A DNA stretch of 64,000 bases from contig FWCC01000046.1 in the NCBI GenBank assembly GCA_900169235.1, forward strand, positions 1-64,000, given 5' to 3'. A program made the position numbers and the translations under genes. Source of the stretch: Zarea fungicola (Eukaryota; Ascomycota; Sordariomycetes; Hypocreales; Cordycipitaceae). Below the pieces are notes generated by a model. It saw only the letters and a program-made list of their open reading frames with translations. It was not told the origin of the DNA and did no database searches. This document shows positions 11,865 through 23,452 of this stretch, one piece after another (position 1 is the first letter of the stretch; each line of letters opens with the position of its first letter).

Positions 11865-13117
11865 GAAATTAAGCCAAATGAAAATGTGTAAATGGGTGCC
11901 CACGCAGCTGCTTCTGAAAGCTGAGCTTTTGTGTTGAAAATGATTAGTCTACCTACTATTCTCGCCACAACGGCCGTGCCTCCCGAGTTGTCGGTTCGGC
12001 CTACGTCACGGACGCTTGGCTGACTGCAAGTGATGACCAAGTCATGTGCAGCTTGCGAGCTGCGCTTCAAGCTATGATACCAATCAAGCTAAATGTGCGC
12101 AACATGGCATATAGCCAAAGCAGAGAGCCCTGGATGACTGTGCGCACGGTCGGCAGGTTTCTTATAGTTCCTCGCTGTAGTTGGTTGCCATGTATCACCC
12201 AAACCGCTTTCTTGTTAAATTGATGGGCTATCCAAGCCTTTAACGACTTCTCATCGGAAATGATAAATAGATGCACTAAACGTTTGCCGGCCTGAGACTA
12301 AGCCGCCAAACCACACACACTAGGCCATGTACTATACGGCTGAAACTCTGAGTACGTTTATGCTCATTTTCCCACAGGCGCGTAGAAGTGTGCCTGAAAT
12401 TTTGACTCCATTGACTGATTTGTCTTGTGAGTTGGGAAAAAAAAAAGTAACGTTGACTTTGAACCACCTGCTTATCTGGGGACGCTGATCTTCAACATGA
12501 CAGTGTGGGGAGTTGATTAATTCAGCCATCACATCCATGAGACCAGTAAACTAATTTGGCGGCCACTACTTACGTGGGGGTGGAAAGGGTTCAACAAGAA
12601 GAGACAAGCCGCAGGATAGAATTGGGAGCCCTGCCGAATTTGGCTATTCGGCGAGGCTATTAACGTACTCTTGATTCCTTACTCAAGACGGCCAGTGTTT
12701 ATTTGCTACCCCGGCTCTACTGATCGGCAATGTGCATAACCACCTCTCAAACCAGCCACAGCACCAATGAAGAAAAGCACCATGCCCGCCGATCTCATCA
12801 TCGTCTCGGCCCTTTTCTTGGTAGAAAACCCACCGCAATCTGTCTCGCTGCTGGAAAGCTTGGCGGCCTGATTTGGCAAATTCTTTTTTTTCTGGCAAAC
12901 GACCACCCGTCCAGTGAGGACGCCGGCCGGCAGACCGGCCAGACCAGGGGTGACGCTGCCGATCGTGGGGAACATGTCAGCGCAGTTTCACATTGGATGG
13001 TGCGATGCTGTCGAACAACCTGTCACCCTGCAATATCAATGATTATCTGGGATCTTACTTGGGTTCAAGCTACTACGTTGTCTGCGGAGAACCCAGAAAA
13101 TACAGTTGGTAGGCTAA

Positions 13118-13146
13118 CATCCACGGCAGCATCCACGGCAGCATCC
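13118..13146. repeat. Short tandem repeat, 12-bp unit CATCCACGGCAG (2.4 copies)
   Basis: Two exact 12-base copies and a partial third. The period is a multiple of three, but the surrounding frame shows no recognisable protein. Confidence 0.8.
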
Positions 13147-14132
13147 ATCCTCATCCCGCCGACGTCGGAAAATATAGCTCACTACCGGTGAGTTAAGAGA
13201 ACAAGCCGAGAAGCGGCATCGCTGTGCTGCAAAAAGAAACGAAATATACCATGAATTAAGAAGAAGAGCCTTGAAAATTTATACAGAAATACACCACATG
13301 CACACGATTGCTCTGGTACAAGCCTTTTAGCACACCGTAGAAACCCACAAGACATACAGTCCGTCCAGTTTCACGCCATTCCCTCCCTCACGTTGGCATG
13401 AGTGTTTGTATTCGCGTATGATCCTTTTAATTTCAAGAGACGTTACGTCTTACACTCCGCGCAATGACCGGTTTTTAAGTATAGCGGCCGCAAGGCAATG
13501 TGAGGTAGGATCATTGCCTGGCTTCCCCATCGGCTCTGAAATGCCGAGGAACAGACTAACATCAACACGGCTGTGACAAACTCCGTTGGCTAGCAGACTT
13601 TATGTCCATTCTTCATTTCCGTTACCAGGTTACTCTGGGGAAGCTATAAGTATGGTTGGGGCTACTGCTGGCGGCCTGCAGCCTGATGCCTCAATGTATG
13701 CCTGCACCCACAATGTGTCGCGGGCCATCCTCAATTCTTAGTATCAACCCCCCGCGTCACAACAGTCATTTTAAGCCTTCCATATGACGTTTTCAATATA
13801 CATGGATCAATGCAGTATGCAAAGAAACCCCCCGATCCTGCGTGACAAGACAACCGCCCTTCAAGTTGAACGGTAGACTGTAGGGCTGAATTCGAGAGAA
13901 TCACAATCGTATAAACCAAGAAAACCCCCTTTTACGTGTTTTTGCACATTAGCTTCTAAATTTGTGGCGCATGCTCCACCGGAACAAAAAAACCAACTTA
14001 CGCACATTTGGAGGCAGGTTTCTGATACCTGCAGCGATTTAACACTTGCATTTTGCGTTTGGAAACTGATTTCCCATGTTCTGTACGGCCTATGGGGAAT
14101 TTCAATATTGTGAGATCAAAAATTCCATAGCG

Positions 14133-14155
14133 TTTTTCTTTTTCTTTTTCTTTTT
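14133..14155. repeat. Pyrimidine microsatellite (TTTTTC units)
   Basis: Three TTTTTC units and a partial fourth in intergenic DNA upstream of the chitinase gene. Confidence 0.85.
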
Positions 14156-14821
14156 AGATGATAAATATCTTCTCGTAGGGTGTATAATTTTGCAAGGACA
14201 GATGTAACCATCGAATTGCGTTACTTATCCCTCCTCGCGACACTAGAAAACAAATTCCCCATGCCCCATTGCCCTCTCTAGTTTTATTTAACTGAGAATG
14301 TTACAGTGGAGGAACTGCAGATCTTTCAAACTACATCAGTAGAAACCTCCGTTGAAAGGGTGGAAGAAAAAGCTACTCATTACCGAATTAGGCAAGTGAT
14401 TCAGGCACCGGGAAGCGCTGCCCCTGTCACAAGACCGGGTCTAAATCTGAGACGCCATTCATGTGTTTCCCTCGAGTCCAACGGAGATGGATCATGCAGA
14501 ATATCAGATGGCATGAATCTTTGCTTCGCCCGAAGTCCGTGCAGGGGTGATAGAGAATAACCGAAACCGGACTGGCAGTCTACTGGGGCAGTTCATTGGT
14601 GCGACCGCCGTCGGCGAGTATCTCCAACACACTATTGGGGCAAACGCCACGCCGCTGGCGATGTATAGATGGGTACATTGGCATGTAAGCCGTGGTGTCC
14701 ATCAAACATTGTGCTCTCTCATTAAACCACTGCACACACACATGCCAAAATGTCACGTTTCCATGGGCGTGCTATAATCTGTCGTAGCATCAGATTAGAG
14801 CAAAGGTGAAGGAAAAATGAA

Positions 14822-14829
14822 TATAAAAA
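14822..14829 (+). promoter_or_regulatory. Candidate TATA box of the chitinase gene
   Basis: The sequence TATAAAAA lies 185 nt upstream of the chitinase start codon, a plausible distance for an inducible fungal gene with a medium leader. A second TATA-rich run at 14993-15000 lies too close to the ATG to act as a TATA box. Confidence 0.4.
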
Positions 14830-15006
14830 GTTGATGCCCGCTTCGAATAAATGATAGCACTTCCATTCTCGACACGCTTCTCAAGGCCTTTACAGTACCT
14901 CATTCCTTTCAAACAAGTCTTTAACTCTCTGTAAATATTTTGACTTCTTCGCAAATTTTATCCATACTCAGTACATACATCTCCTTTCCACTTATATATA
15001 CTCAAC

Positions 15007-16014
15007 ATGCGTTCTTCAGCTACCTTCACAGCCCTGGCGGCTCTCACTGCCTCTGTCGCAGCAGCACCTCACATCATTACATCGCGAGCCACCGGTGGCC
15101 AGAACGTCGTCTACTGGGGCCAGAATGGGGGTGGCGTCGTTGAGAATAACGACCTAGCTACATACTGCAGCTCGGCTGCCGGCATCGATATTATCGTGCT
15201 TGCCTTCCTCTATGAGTACGGCAACGGCAACAAGATTGCATCGGGCACAATCGGCCAGTCCTGCTTCATCTCCACCTCTGGTGAGGGACAAAACTGCGAT
15301 GCCCTCGCCAGTGCCATTGACACCTGCAAGTCCAACGGCGTCAAGGTGATCCTGTCCCTCGGCGGCGCCGCTGGAGCCTACTCGCTCTCCTCGCAGGACG
15401 AGGCCGAGACCATTGGCCAAAACCTCTGGGAGGCCTACGGCAACCATCAGGGCGGTAACGGCAGCGTCCCGCGCCCCTTTGGCAACACTTTTGTCAACGG
15501 ATGGGACTTTGACATTGAAAGCAACAGCGGCAACCAGTTCTACCCGGCCATGATTGCCAAGCTGCGCGGTAACTTCGCCTCGGATTCGTCCAACCAGTAC
15601 TTCATCACCGGCGCGCCGCAGTGCCCGATCCCGGAGCCCAACATGAACGAAATCATTACCAAGGCGCAATTTGACTACCTCTGGGTCCAGTTCTACAATA
15701 ATCCCGGCTGCTCCGTCGACGGCACCATCAATTTTGCTGACTGGAAGTCCAACGTCGCCAACACACCTTCCGCCAACGCCAAGATCTTCATTGGTGTGCC
15801 CGCCTCGCCGCTCGGTGCGACTGGTACGGACAGTGGAGCTAGATATTATCTAGAGCCCACGAAGCTTGCGTCTCTAGTTGCTGAGCACAGTTCCGATGCT
15901 GCGTTTGGCGGTGTCATGATGTGGGCAGCAGGCTTTTCGGATGCCAATGTCAACAATGGCTGCACCTATGCGCAGGAGGCGAAGCGCATTCTCACTACCG
16001 GGTCTGCTTGCTAA
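15007..16014 (+). CDS. Secreted class III chitinase, GH18 (Chit33-like)
   Basis: Single exon, 335 aa. Residues 1-20 form a typical signal peptide (hydrophobic, ending VAAAP). The mature part begins with the class III pattern NVVYWGQNGGG and has the VILSLGGAAGAY strand. The GH18 catalytic box follows near residues 164-171 and reads NGWDFDIE, where the family pattern is DxxDxDxE; the first Asp is Asn164, and the acid/base Glu171 and Asp167/Asp169 are kept. Later family strands include YLWVQFYNNPGCS and GVMMWAAGFSDA. There is no chitin-binding domain or GPI tail, so a free secreted endochitinase acting on chitin in walls or cuticle is expected. Length agrees with the roughly 320-340 aa usual for the class. 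Confidence 0.92.
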   Translation: MRSSATFTALAALTASVAAAPHIITSRATGGQNVVYWGQNGGGVVENNDLATYCSSAAGIDIIVLAFLYEYGNGNKIASGTIGQSCFISTSGEGQNCDALASAIDTCKSNGVKVILSLGGAAGAYSLSSQDEAETIGQNLWEAYGNHQGGNGSVPRPFGNTFVNGWDFDIESNSGNQFYPAMIAKLRGNFASDSSNQYFITGAPQCPIPEPNMNEIITKAQFDYLWVQFYNNPGCSVDGTINFADWKSNVANTPSANAKIFIGVPASPLGATGTDSGARYYLEPTKLASLVAEHSSDAAFGGVMMWAAGFSDANVNNGCTYAQEAKRILTTGSAC

Positions 16015-16332
16015 ATTGGAAAGTTGTCACATACAGGTTACATATTAAAGCGGATATCTGGGGGGGGGGGGGGGTTGTAAGCATTGGTAGCAGTGAATCC
16101 CCGCTTAGAAGATGACGGCTGCATATTTTTTTCATCGTATATACATTCTCAATATATCTAATATATATACAAATGTTTTTGTTATCCAATCTCACGCATG
16201 GTGTTCATGAATTAGAGAAGCTGGGTAACTGGCGAACCATTCCCTGGATAAACCTCAACACTATCTCAGCTATCTCAGTATAAGCCGCACTTAAATGCCA
16301 AGAGCCGATAACTAGCCGCAAAGAATTCTTTC
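16015..16332. other. Convergent 3' region with a 15-base G run
   Basis: Lies downstream of the chitinase and of the hypothetical protein on the minus strand. It contains an uninterrupted run of 15 G at 16060-16074 and an AT-rich segment at 16120-16180. No gene seen. Confidence 0.6.
16060..16074. repeat. Homopolymer of 15 G in the chitinase 3' region
   Basis: Fifteen consecutive G lie 46 nt after the chitinase stop codon, probably in the transcribed 3' UTR. Homopolymer length is error-prone in sequencing, so the exact number is uncertain. Confidence 0.85.
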
Positions 16333-17004
16333 TCAATCATAAATGTCGTCATATCCACCCCTTTGCAAGTCTTTTAAAGCTTTGTTCATCGCCATGAGAT
16401 CTTCTGCCAGGGATGCAGCCGCCAGGTCGACGATATCATCCGCAACAGCCATCAGCTCAGACTCGGGTATTGGTGGCAGAGGGCGCTGGACATTCGTCAT
16501 CCATGCAGTCGGTGAACGAGCCCTGTATAGGTCATATTTACAATGCCTTGTTCCGCAGGGTCCGAGAAGTATACCTGGGAAAAACGTGGCGGCCGGAAGT
16601 GGAGGGCGGCTACTCTGCCCGACAGAAAGATGCGCCACCAGGCATAGGAGATGAATAGCGCGCTTCCATGATGACGGACTGTCAAAGCTGATGAGAAAGA
16701 ACTCTATATCCAGTGTCCAATTTACTTCGCGCCGTCCCAGCACCTTGTTGGCAACATCAAGGAAGCAGTCAAACTCGAAGCAGTTGGTACACACGCTCCC
16801 GGCGGGATGTATGTGGTATCCCTCCCGCGCAAAGGCCAAACAGGAGCCGTCTGCCTGCACAAACTGGCCGTTTCTCATTCCCTCAATACGACATTGGATA
16901 TATGGAAGCTTCCATACTCGGTCATTGATATTTTGTGTCCTATCATAGCTGCAGCTGTACATCATTGTCAAAAAATTGTTGAATGCAGAGTAGCATTTAG
17001 GCAC
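16333..17004 (-). CDS. Hypothetical protein, uncertain model
   Basis: An open frame of 223 codons that I do not recognise. The first third contains clustered cysteines (CTNCFEFDC). The last 55 residues form an acidic, probably helical end (PESELMAVADDIVDLAAASL). Between them, at about 16500-16685, a second frame on the same strand also reads plausibly (SYAWWRIFLSGRVAALHF). A missed intron, a frameshift or a decaying gene is therefore possible. No signal peptide or membrane helix is clear. It lies tail-to-tail with the chitinase. Treat the coordinates as an approximate locus. Confidence 0.35.
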   Translation of the reverse strand: MPKCYSAFNNFLTMMYSCSYDRTQNINDRVWKLPYIQCRIEGMRNGQFVQADGSCLAFAREGYHIHPAGSVCTNCFEFDCFLDVANKVLGRREVNWTLDIEFFLISFDSPSSWKRAIHLLCLVAHLSVGQSSRPPLPAATFFPGILLGPCGTRHCKYDLYRARSPTAWMTNVQRPLPPIPESELMAVADDIVDLAAASLAEDLMAMNKALKDLQRGGYDDIYD

Positions 17005-17764
17005 AATGTGATATTAAAAGAACGGGATCTCAAATTTGTTGGCTGCGTCTGCTCGCCAAGGTTACTGTTATCCACAACTTTGGATGTGAGGCTGACGTGG
17101 TTTGAGCTGCCTTTCGTGTCACTGTATCAGGATATTGACGCCTGAGCAGTACAGCAGTGACTCACGTCAATAGAGTAGAATTCGGAGGAGTGAGCAAGTG
17201 ACGACAGCTGGGCTTTATAGTTGTCCTCTCTGTAGAGAATCTGTGAAGTGCTTCAGAAAACAGGCTTTTTTTTTTGCGAACGAGCTTGTGCAGCAAACAG
17301 GTTACTCTGAGTAGATCGGCTTAGCAGGAGACGGCGAACGCACCCTCACGTAATCTTCACTGTCTTCTCATATGAATTTTTAGTAGATTTCGCAAACAAA
17401 ATCGCTGGGCACCGCAGGTTTCTTAACCAATTCCTTGCATCTTAGGTGGGAAGGATCGTTGCTCGGGTAGAGTTTCCTGCAGGTGAATATTACTAATGAG
17501 AACGTCGTTGCTGCAAAGTTTCATCATCAAACAAATCAAATATTGTTATTTTTGATCTAATTAGAGGTTCTAACTAAGTCTTGTAGCTTAATAAAGCGCA
17601 GTTTTATGGTTGCTTTTAGTTAGTTATATAAGTTGCTGCTGGGCAAGTGGCGCCGAATTTCTACAATCTTGCCTTGCACCCCGTTCATTGAAACAAGGCA
17701 TGCAATACCAAATAGAAGTAGAATCCAAACAGAAAACGAGCCAAAAGAGTGGGTGGGGAGAACA
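17005..17764. other. Intergenic region
   Basis: About 0.76 kb between the hypothetical locus and the 3' end of the PNGase A-like gene. AT-rich near 17500-17640. No gene, RNA or repeat of note. Confidence 0.6.
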
Positions 17765-19836
17765 TTAAACGTTCCATAGAACGGCCTGCTTGCTTGCTCC
17801 CTCAACCTGTGCTTCGTTTTTGCCGACAAACTTGGCCATGCCCGGCTTGTCGGGGTTGGGGACGGGTGCAAATTCCTCAACGAACTTGCTCACCGTCAGC
17901 TTCTCAGGGCGGGCCTTGTAGTCTGAGTGGTATACAAAGACATCATCTTGCACACGCTTGTTACCCACAACATGGACGTCGCGGCTGTACAGAAGCGGTG
18001 CGGGGTTGAAGCGCTGTCCCGTCCTGTCCCGCGGGCTGCGGCCGCCAAACTTGTAGACCTGATGCGACTCGGATTCGCCCGACGTCGTGGAACCGTCGTT
18101 GTTCTGGTAGAAAGTGGCCGTGCTGTGGCGGCTGGTGGTCAGGACGCTGCCCGAGACGGGCGATTCGAGGCGGTTGGCGAATGCGTCGACACCATAGCTA
18201 AAGGCGGCCTTGCCCGTCACAGTGAGATCCATCCCCTGAGTCAGGTCGGCGCTCATCTTGACCGACTGCGACTCGTTTGTCGCAGTGAAGTTCATCTCGA
18301 AGGGGTACCGGAAGCCCGCGTAAAAGTATGGCAGCCAGCCGCGCGTGGCAGTGGACTCGCCCTCGTAGATGGCGTTGACGTACTGATCGTTGCCCGAGTT
18401 TGAAATATTTCCATTGTTGTGCATGGAATAGCGCTGGGTCCAGCCGTAGGTCTCTTTCTTGCCTTTGATTTCGAGGTCGGCGGTCAGTTTAAGAGTGCGT
18501 ACCATGCCCTGGGTGTACCAGACCTGCCCCTGGTACTCTTCTCCATCGGCATCAAGGGTCGTCGGGCTGATCTTTGCGGTCGGAGCCGGTCCCTTTGTGT
18601 ACCTATCATTGTTATCGTCGAGCCAGGAAAAGACCTTGCCAGTAACGACCCAGTTCGAATTGGGTCGCTCCGAATTCTCACCAACAATTTCGATGCTGAA
18701 TGTGTGAGGTTCACCGTCACACAATACGCCAAGCCATGGCGTAATATCAATCTCGTTCTCCAAAAGGTCAAAGGCTTGGATGCCGACCATGGGCCGATGC
18801 AGGGGCGGGGATATGCCACCAGTAAAGACAACTGGAAACGGCCAGGTGAGGCCGGCAAGTTGACCGTCAATAAAGAGTCTCGCCTCACGATATGCACTCA
18901 TTCCGAAGTAGCCGGGAGTCTTATCCAGTATGGAGTCGGGGACATTTGTTTGCCAAAACTCCTCATTGCCTTGACCAGTTGCAGAAATGGATACCATGGC
19001 ACGGATTACGTTTCGTGGTATCGTGATGTTGGTAGCGGCGACATCGCCAGGGTAATTGAAGGCGCTCGACTGACCTTGCCCACCCCTCTTGGCAGAAATT
19101 GGCACAATCAATTCCGCAGGGTCTAACTTGTCGTCCTTTCCCGCTATTGTTGTCGAGAAAAAGGTTGCTCGGAGGGTGACGTTGAACGCGCCAGTATAGT
19201 GGCTGTCAACAATGTTGCCGAGGTCGAAGATGAGCTTTTGCTTGATTTTCCAGAGACTAATATAATTTGTCATGTCCTTCCAATATGACCACGAAATACC
19301 AGGGTATGCCTTGGGCTCCGCTGTTGAGGTGCGCCACACCTCCGTATCACCCAAGTACATGATGGCCAGACGGTCAAACTGAACACCCTCGGAAACAACA
19401 GTGAGGTTCATTACCACGCGATTGAATTCGCATTCCGGAGGATAGTAGTCAGCTAGAGCGTGTTAACGATAACTACAAGTCCGAACCGATCAAAGTACGC
19501 TGATTTGTAGCATTTACAACCTCTAGGTATTGCTATTATGACTCTGGGGGTTGACTTACCAACGAAAGGCTGTCCGTAACTATTTTGGAACGAGTGTTCC
19601 ACAAGAGTCTCCTGGCAGGATGTTCGCGGCTTCTTTGGCATATCGGTAGGCCCTACAAGGGTCTTTCCAGTGACGAGTCCCTTGGCAGTCAAAACGGGAC
19701 TGGTGACCTGGAAGCACTCCAGCACGGAAGGCAGGTCGTCAGTACCGCCATCATCGTCCCTAGGAAGTGTAGTACCACCTAGTACAGAGTTGGCGACAGC
19801 TAATACTGCGGCGGCGATCCATGCGACACGCGCCAT
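17765..19836 (-). CDS. Secreted peptide-N-glycosidase A-like amidase (PNGase A family)
   Basis: Two exons on the minus strand, 19836-19560 and 19452-17765, with a 107-nt GT-AG intron whose split codon gives VADYYPPECEFNRVV; 654 aa. The first 20 residues are a signal peptide (VAWIAAAVLAVANSVLG). The body shows the pattern of the fungal/plant peptide N4-(N-acetyl-beta-glucosaminyl)asparagine amidase A family: YYPPECEFNRVVMNLTV, DRLAIMYLGDTEVWRTSTAEP, and a beta-rich repeat body. Several N-x-S/T sites indicate glycosylation. The family removes N-glycans from glycoproteins in secretory or extracellular space, leaving Asp. Activity here is inferred. The model is open from signal peptide to stop. 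Confidence 0.85.
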
Positions 19837-22788
19837 CGGCTTTGTGTTTCAGATGCTCGATGTCGAGCCAACAGCTAGCGTGAGTAGTAAATAACACACG
19901 CCAGAATCGGCAAGACGAGGAGACCACAAGCTGAGAGAATTGAGATGGGGGAGAAAGAAAGCAAAATGGCGAGGGAGAAAAAGAAAACACAGGAACGAGA
20001 GGCAGTTCTAGCCTGCGGTAGATTAGATTGCGCCGAGAAAAATAATACACACGGTGGCAGAACGAAGGCGTCGTGGCAAAAGCGTAAAGTCAAGAGCTGT
20101 GTGCTGGAGGAGGGTAGCAAATAAGAACAAACCATGGATGACAAGGACGAAGTCTATCTGACGTAAAACATGCTTAATCCAAAGAATGATGCAGAAATGG
20201 AAAAGGAAACGACGGAAAGTCATGTAGCGATACCGGCACACGGCAAAATGACCCGTCATTGCGAAGTTACCACTAAAGAGGTCGCGCATATGTCGCGACG
20301 CCGCTATGCATATCAGTGCAACTGACTATCCGTAGAACAATGTCTCAAACCTTGGCCGGCTCCGCCCTACGGCAGAAACTAAACGAGAAACGCCACAGTA
20401 AAGCACCACTGCCTAGGTAAGAAAATTTTAGGTACAGCCTAAATCCCCGTCAGCTTCCAGGGCTCATGCAATATCACGGCAATCAGCAGCTTTCATTATT
20501 GAGGTCGCAATAAGCCCAGTGCCGAACTACCTAACCACCTGCCTAGCCAGGCCAGATCGTCCGAATTAAGACAAATACTGGGTGCTGGTTGGCTGGGCTG
20601 CCCCATGACGATGAGATTTGGTGTGGTGGGGGAATGAAATTTGATTCAGCGCCACCAAATCATTCAAGGCTAGACTAGCTTAAGTAGGAATAGCTCTTAA
20701 TATGTCGAGGCCACTGCTGTACTTGGAACAAACAAAGACTGGTTGGTACTGCCGCATTGTCTCGAGGTTAATGGGAATGAAGGAATTCTAAAAGCGTATT
20801 GTCTTGCGGAGTACATGCTTACTGAAATAACTATCTGTGGCTGCATGGGAAGACTTCTAGCGTATTCTGAAGCTAACTTCCGAGAAGTCTTTGACATCAA
20901 CAGTGATTTATGTACGCCAACTGCAATGTCAATATTATTTGGTCCTTTGGGAGGCGCCGGCTAAGCTGACCTTTGTTCTGGACGCGTAAGACGAGAAGCC
21001 TAAACAGTACCAAAATACAAAAGGCATTAGCGGAGGGCAAATGTGAAGGCGCCCAGGGGACCAAGATAATATGGAACGACTATGATAGTAGCAGCGCCCA
21101 ATGCCCAATGCGACCCCGACCAAGAATAGCAAATCTGCGACAAGCGCTGCGAGCCGCTCATTTTCACGCCCCAATCTCGCCGCCTGGGCACCTAGACGTT
21201 CTTCCATTTCACCTTTTCATTCAGTGTCATAGTTTTATTTCGTTTTTTTGTTTAATTTTCATAATTTTTTGGACCGGTTTCTGGCCATTCTCCGCTTCAT
21301 CCACGCCGGGCACCGTAGTACACATTGACTTTTCCAGTCAATTTTGATTTGTCTACAATGCGTAGTTTCACAGCCAATATTTTTTTTGCTACTCATTTAA
21401 TAGTCTAGAGGAAACTAAAAGTGAGATAAATTCCACTACAGAAACTTAAAGCCTTATAGTATCTAGAGGCACTGTGTCATACTCCCAATGATTTAAAAGC
21501 TCCAATTCTATCTCTCTTAGCGCTTTCTCTGATATTCAAACCCACTTCACCTGTTGAAAATACATAGAAATTTCTACAAAACTGAGAAGCGAACAAGCAC
21601 GGACTACCGCGACAAGATGGTATCCCTGATGCTTCCAGTGCATCTGCTAACGACACGCGTTTCCGGCATAAATTGTCCACTTGCAAAAGCGCTCGGCAGA
21701 GTCTGCATGACAAACCGGCGGATTGATCTGAATAATAAACTGAGGGCTGAGAGATGATGAAAAGACCAGGGAGCCGGATATTAGGTCGTTGGCCGTCTCA
21801 TCGACGAGTCCGCGGTGGTTGAAGGTACAACTTGTGGCCGTAGCCGAGGAATCTAGTTATCGGCCCGCAGAGCCAAGTCGCCGCAGGGCTGTCACCCAGA
21901 TCGTGGCTGATTTTCTCCCTATCTAGACAGAGGTACAGTAATTCCGCCACAGCGCCGAAGAGCTAGTGTAGAGCCGGCGTGAAGGGTGTTGCAGTACGTA
22001 GGCCGTTCTTGGCCGCGTCTTCTAAGCAGCAATTGGCCTGGTTGGTCTCGGCTACAGATCCGTACCCTTCATCATTATTGATGTGAGATTGGATAGCTAT
22101 TGAGTCAACGAGGCAGCTTAAGGATGACAGGTGAGAGAAGTCAGTGCTTCCGAGGAAAAGAAGTTGCGAGAACAATGAATCCGCCAGATGTGTTACGTGT
22201 GCGGCATCGCCGACGTCAGCATATCACAAGGTGTGCATACTGAATGCAAGCGGTTGACCGCCTTTGAAGAAAACAAAGATATACAGCAACTGAATTATTA
22301 TTGCTTTTTGTCACATACTGAAAATAAACAAATAGTATCTTTTTAAAGCAATGCAATTTATCAAGAAAACGATAAATAATGCCATGGTTAGGAAATTAAT
22401 CAAGAAAAACAAAAACGATATATCTGACATAAAGCCATGGCTATTTGAACAAGAGAGTTACTAAGTTACCGTCAAAGTAGTTTGCCGCTGTCTGGTTTCC
22501 TCTTTTTCGTGTCGCTGCTATTCAGCGTCCTCTGAGAGTGGTGAGACCCCCCTTGCAAGGGCGCGCCCGCCATGTCATTGTACAACGCCAACTTCGCAGG
22601 TGGCTTGCCTCTGAAGAAACACGCAAGACAATTGAATAAATATACCGGCGGGAATACCATCCCCAATGGAGAACACGAATCTTTAAGAGTCAGAGAGGGC
22701 AAGCAGAATAAATCAATACCAATGACCCCAAGTCCGCTATCTGCAGCCAGAACAAAAATAAACTTAAACCGCGCCGCATCAACGAGAC
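19837..22788. other. Gene-free region, 2.95 kb
   Basis: Contains the divergent promoters of the PNGase A-like gene (left) and the GNAT gene (right). Open frames between 20697 and 22813 are short, overlap each other on opposite strands and show no motifs. The part at 22250-22400 is AT-rich. Confidence 0.55.
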
Positions 22789-23409
22789 ATGATTGAAGTC
22801 CGCAAAGCCACAACGGCTGAGCTAGCCGACATCATTCGTATTGGTCGAGAAGTCTTCTCTGCCACCTTTGGGCACTCGGTACCAAACTCTGACCTGGAAG
22901 CCTATCTAGAATCAGCTTACACTGAGCCGCTCATTACCGAAGAACTACGCGACGCCTCCAAGGACATCATTGTTGCGGTCTATCACGACAACCAAAATGC
23001 CACAGTACGGCACCAGAGCCGCACTGACTTTGTCTCCAGCACAGGGACCAGTGAATCCAGCGACAGCGGAGAGGAGGGCAAGGTAGTCGGATTCGCGCAA
23101 CTGACAAGGGGTTCCTCGGAGGAGGAGCCATGTTTGGCCAGCCTTGAGCATGTCGCATCGACGGCTGAGCTACAGCGCCTATTCGTCGGCTTGTCATATC
23201 ACGGCAAGGGCATCGGCAGTCGGCTTGCGCGTACCATAGAGGATATTGCCCGCGTCGATGGCTTTACACACATGTGGCTCGGCGTGTGGGAGGAGAATAC
23301 CGTCGCGAAACAAGTCTATAAAAAACTGGGCTACACAACCCTCGGGTTTCACGATTTTGTTGTGGGGAGTATTGTCCAGCGTGACGATATTCTGATGAAG
23401 GCACTGTAG
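22789..23409 (+). CDS. GNAT-family N-acetyltransferase (PaiA-like)
   Basis: Single exon, 206 aa. It starts IEVRKATTAELADIIRI, the usual first strand and helix of GNAT enzymes. Motif A is clear: LQRLFVGLSYHGKGIGSRL, with the acetyl-CoA pyrophosphate loop HGKGIG. Motif B follows with MWLGVWEENTVAKQVYKKLGY. An acidic/Ser insert (residues about 70-100) interrupts strands beta3 and beta4 and is probably a surface loop. The nearest known type is the spermidine/spermine acetyltransferase PaiA group; the substrate cannot be read from sequence. The start is the first Met in frame with motif A. Confidence 0.88.
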   Translation: MIEVRKATTAELADIIRIGREVFSATFGHSVPNSDLEAYLESAYTEPLITEELRDASKDIIVAVYHDNQNATVRHQSRTDFVSSTGTSESSDSGEEGKVVGFAQLTRGSSEEEPCLASLEHVASTAELQRLFVGLSYHGKGIGSRLARTIEDIARVDGFTHMWLGVWEENTVAKQVYKKLGYTTLGFHDFVVGSIVQRDDILMKAL

Positions 23410-23440
23410 ATCTTTTTGTCAAGACGACTTGGAGAGTAAC

Positions 23441-23452
23441 GGAACGCGTTCC
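23441..23452. repeat. 12-bp perfect palindrome GGAACGCGTTCC
   Basis: A perfect palindrome 32 nt after the GNAT stop codon. It overlaps the sequence GTTCCGACC, which recurs inverted at 24751-24759. Confidence 0.7.

Larger units (their letters stand above)
11159..15006. other. Gene-poor 3.8-kb region
   Basis: No gene is supported. It holds simple repeats at 11841-11864 (TGAAATAAAA units), 13118-13146 (12-bp unit) and 14133-14155 (TTTTTC units). Open frames at 12706-13191 on both strands lack recognisable motifs. The right end contains the chitinase promoter, with a TATA-like box at 14822. Confidence 0.55.

Noticed and set aside
12706..13191. Overlapping open frames on both strands that could be a gene
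   Set aside because: No motif, no clear splice structure, and both strands are open; likely chance in a GC-rich patch.
14993..15000. TATATATA just before the chitinase ATG as TATA box
   Set aside because: Only 6 nt from the start codon; transcription would begin inside the gene. The box at 14822 is a better candidate.
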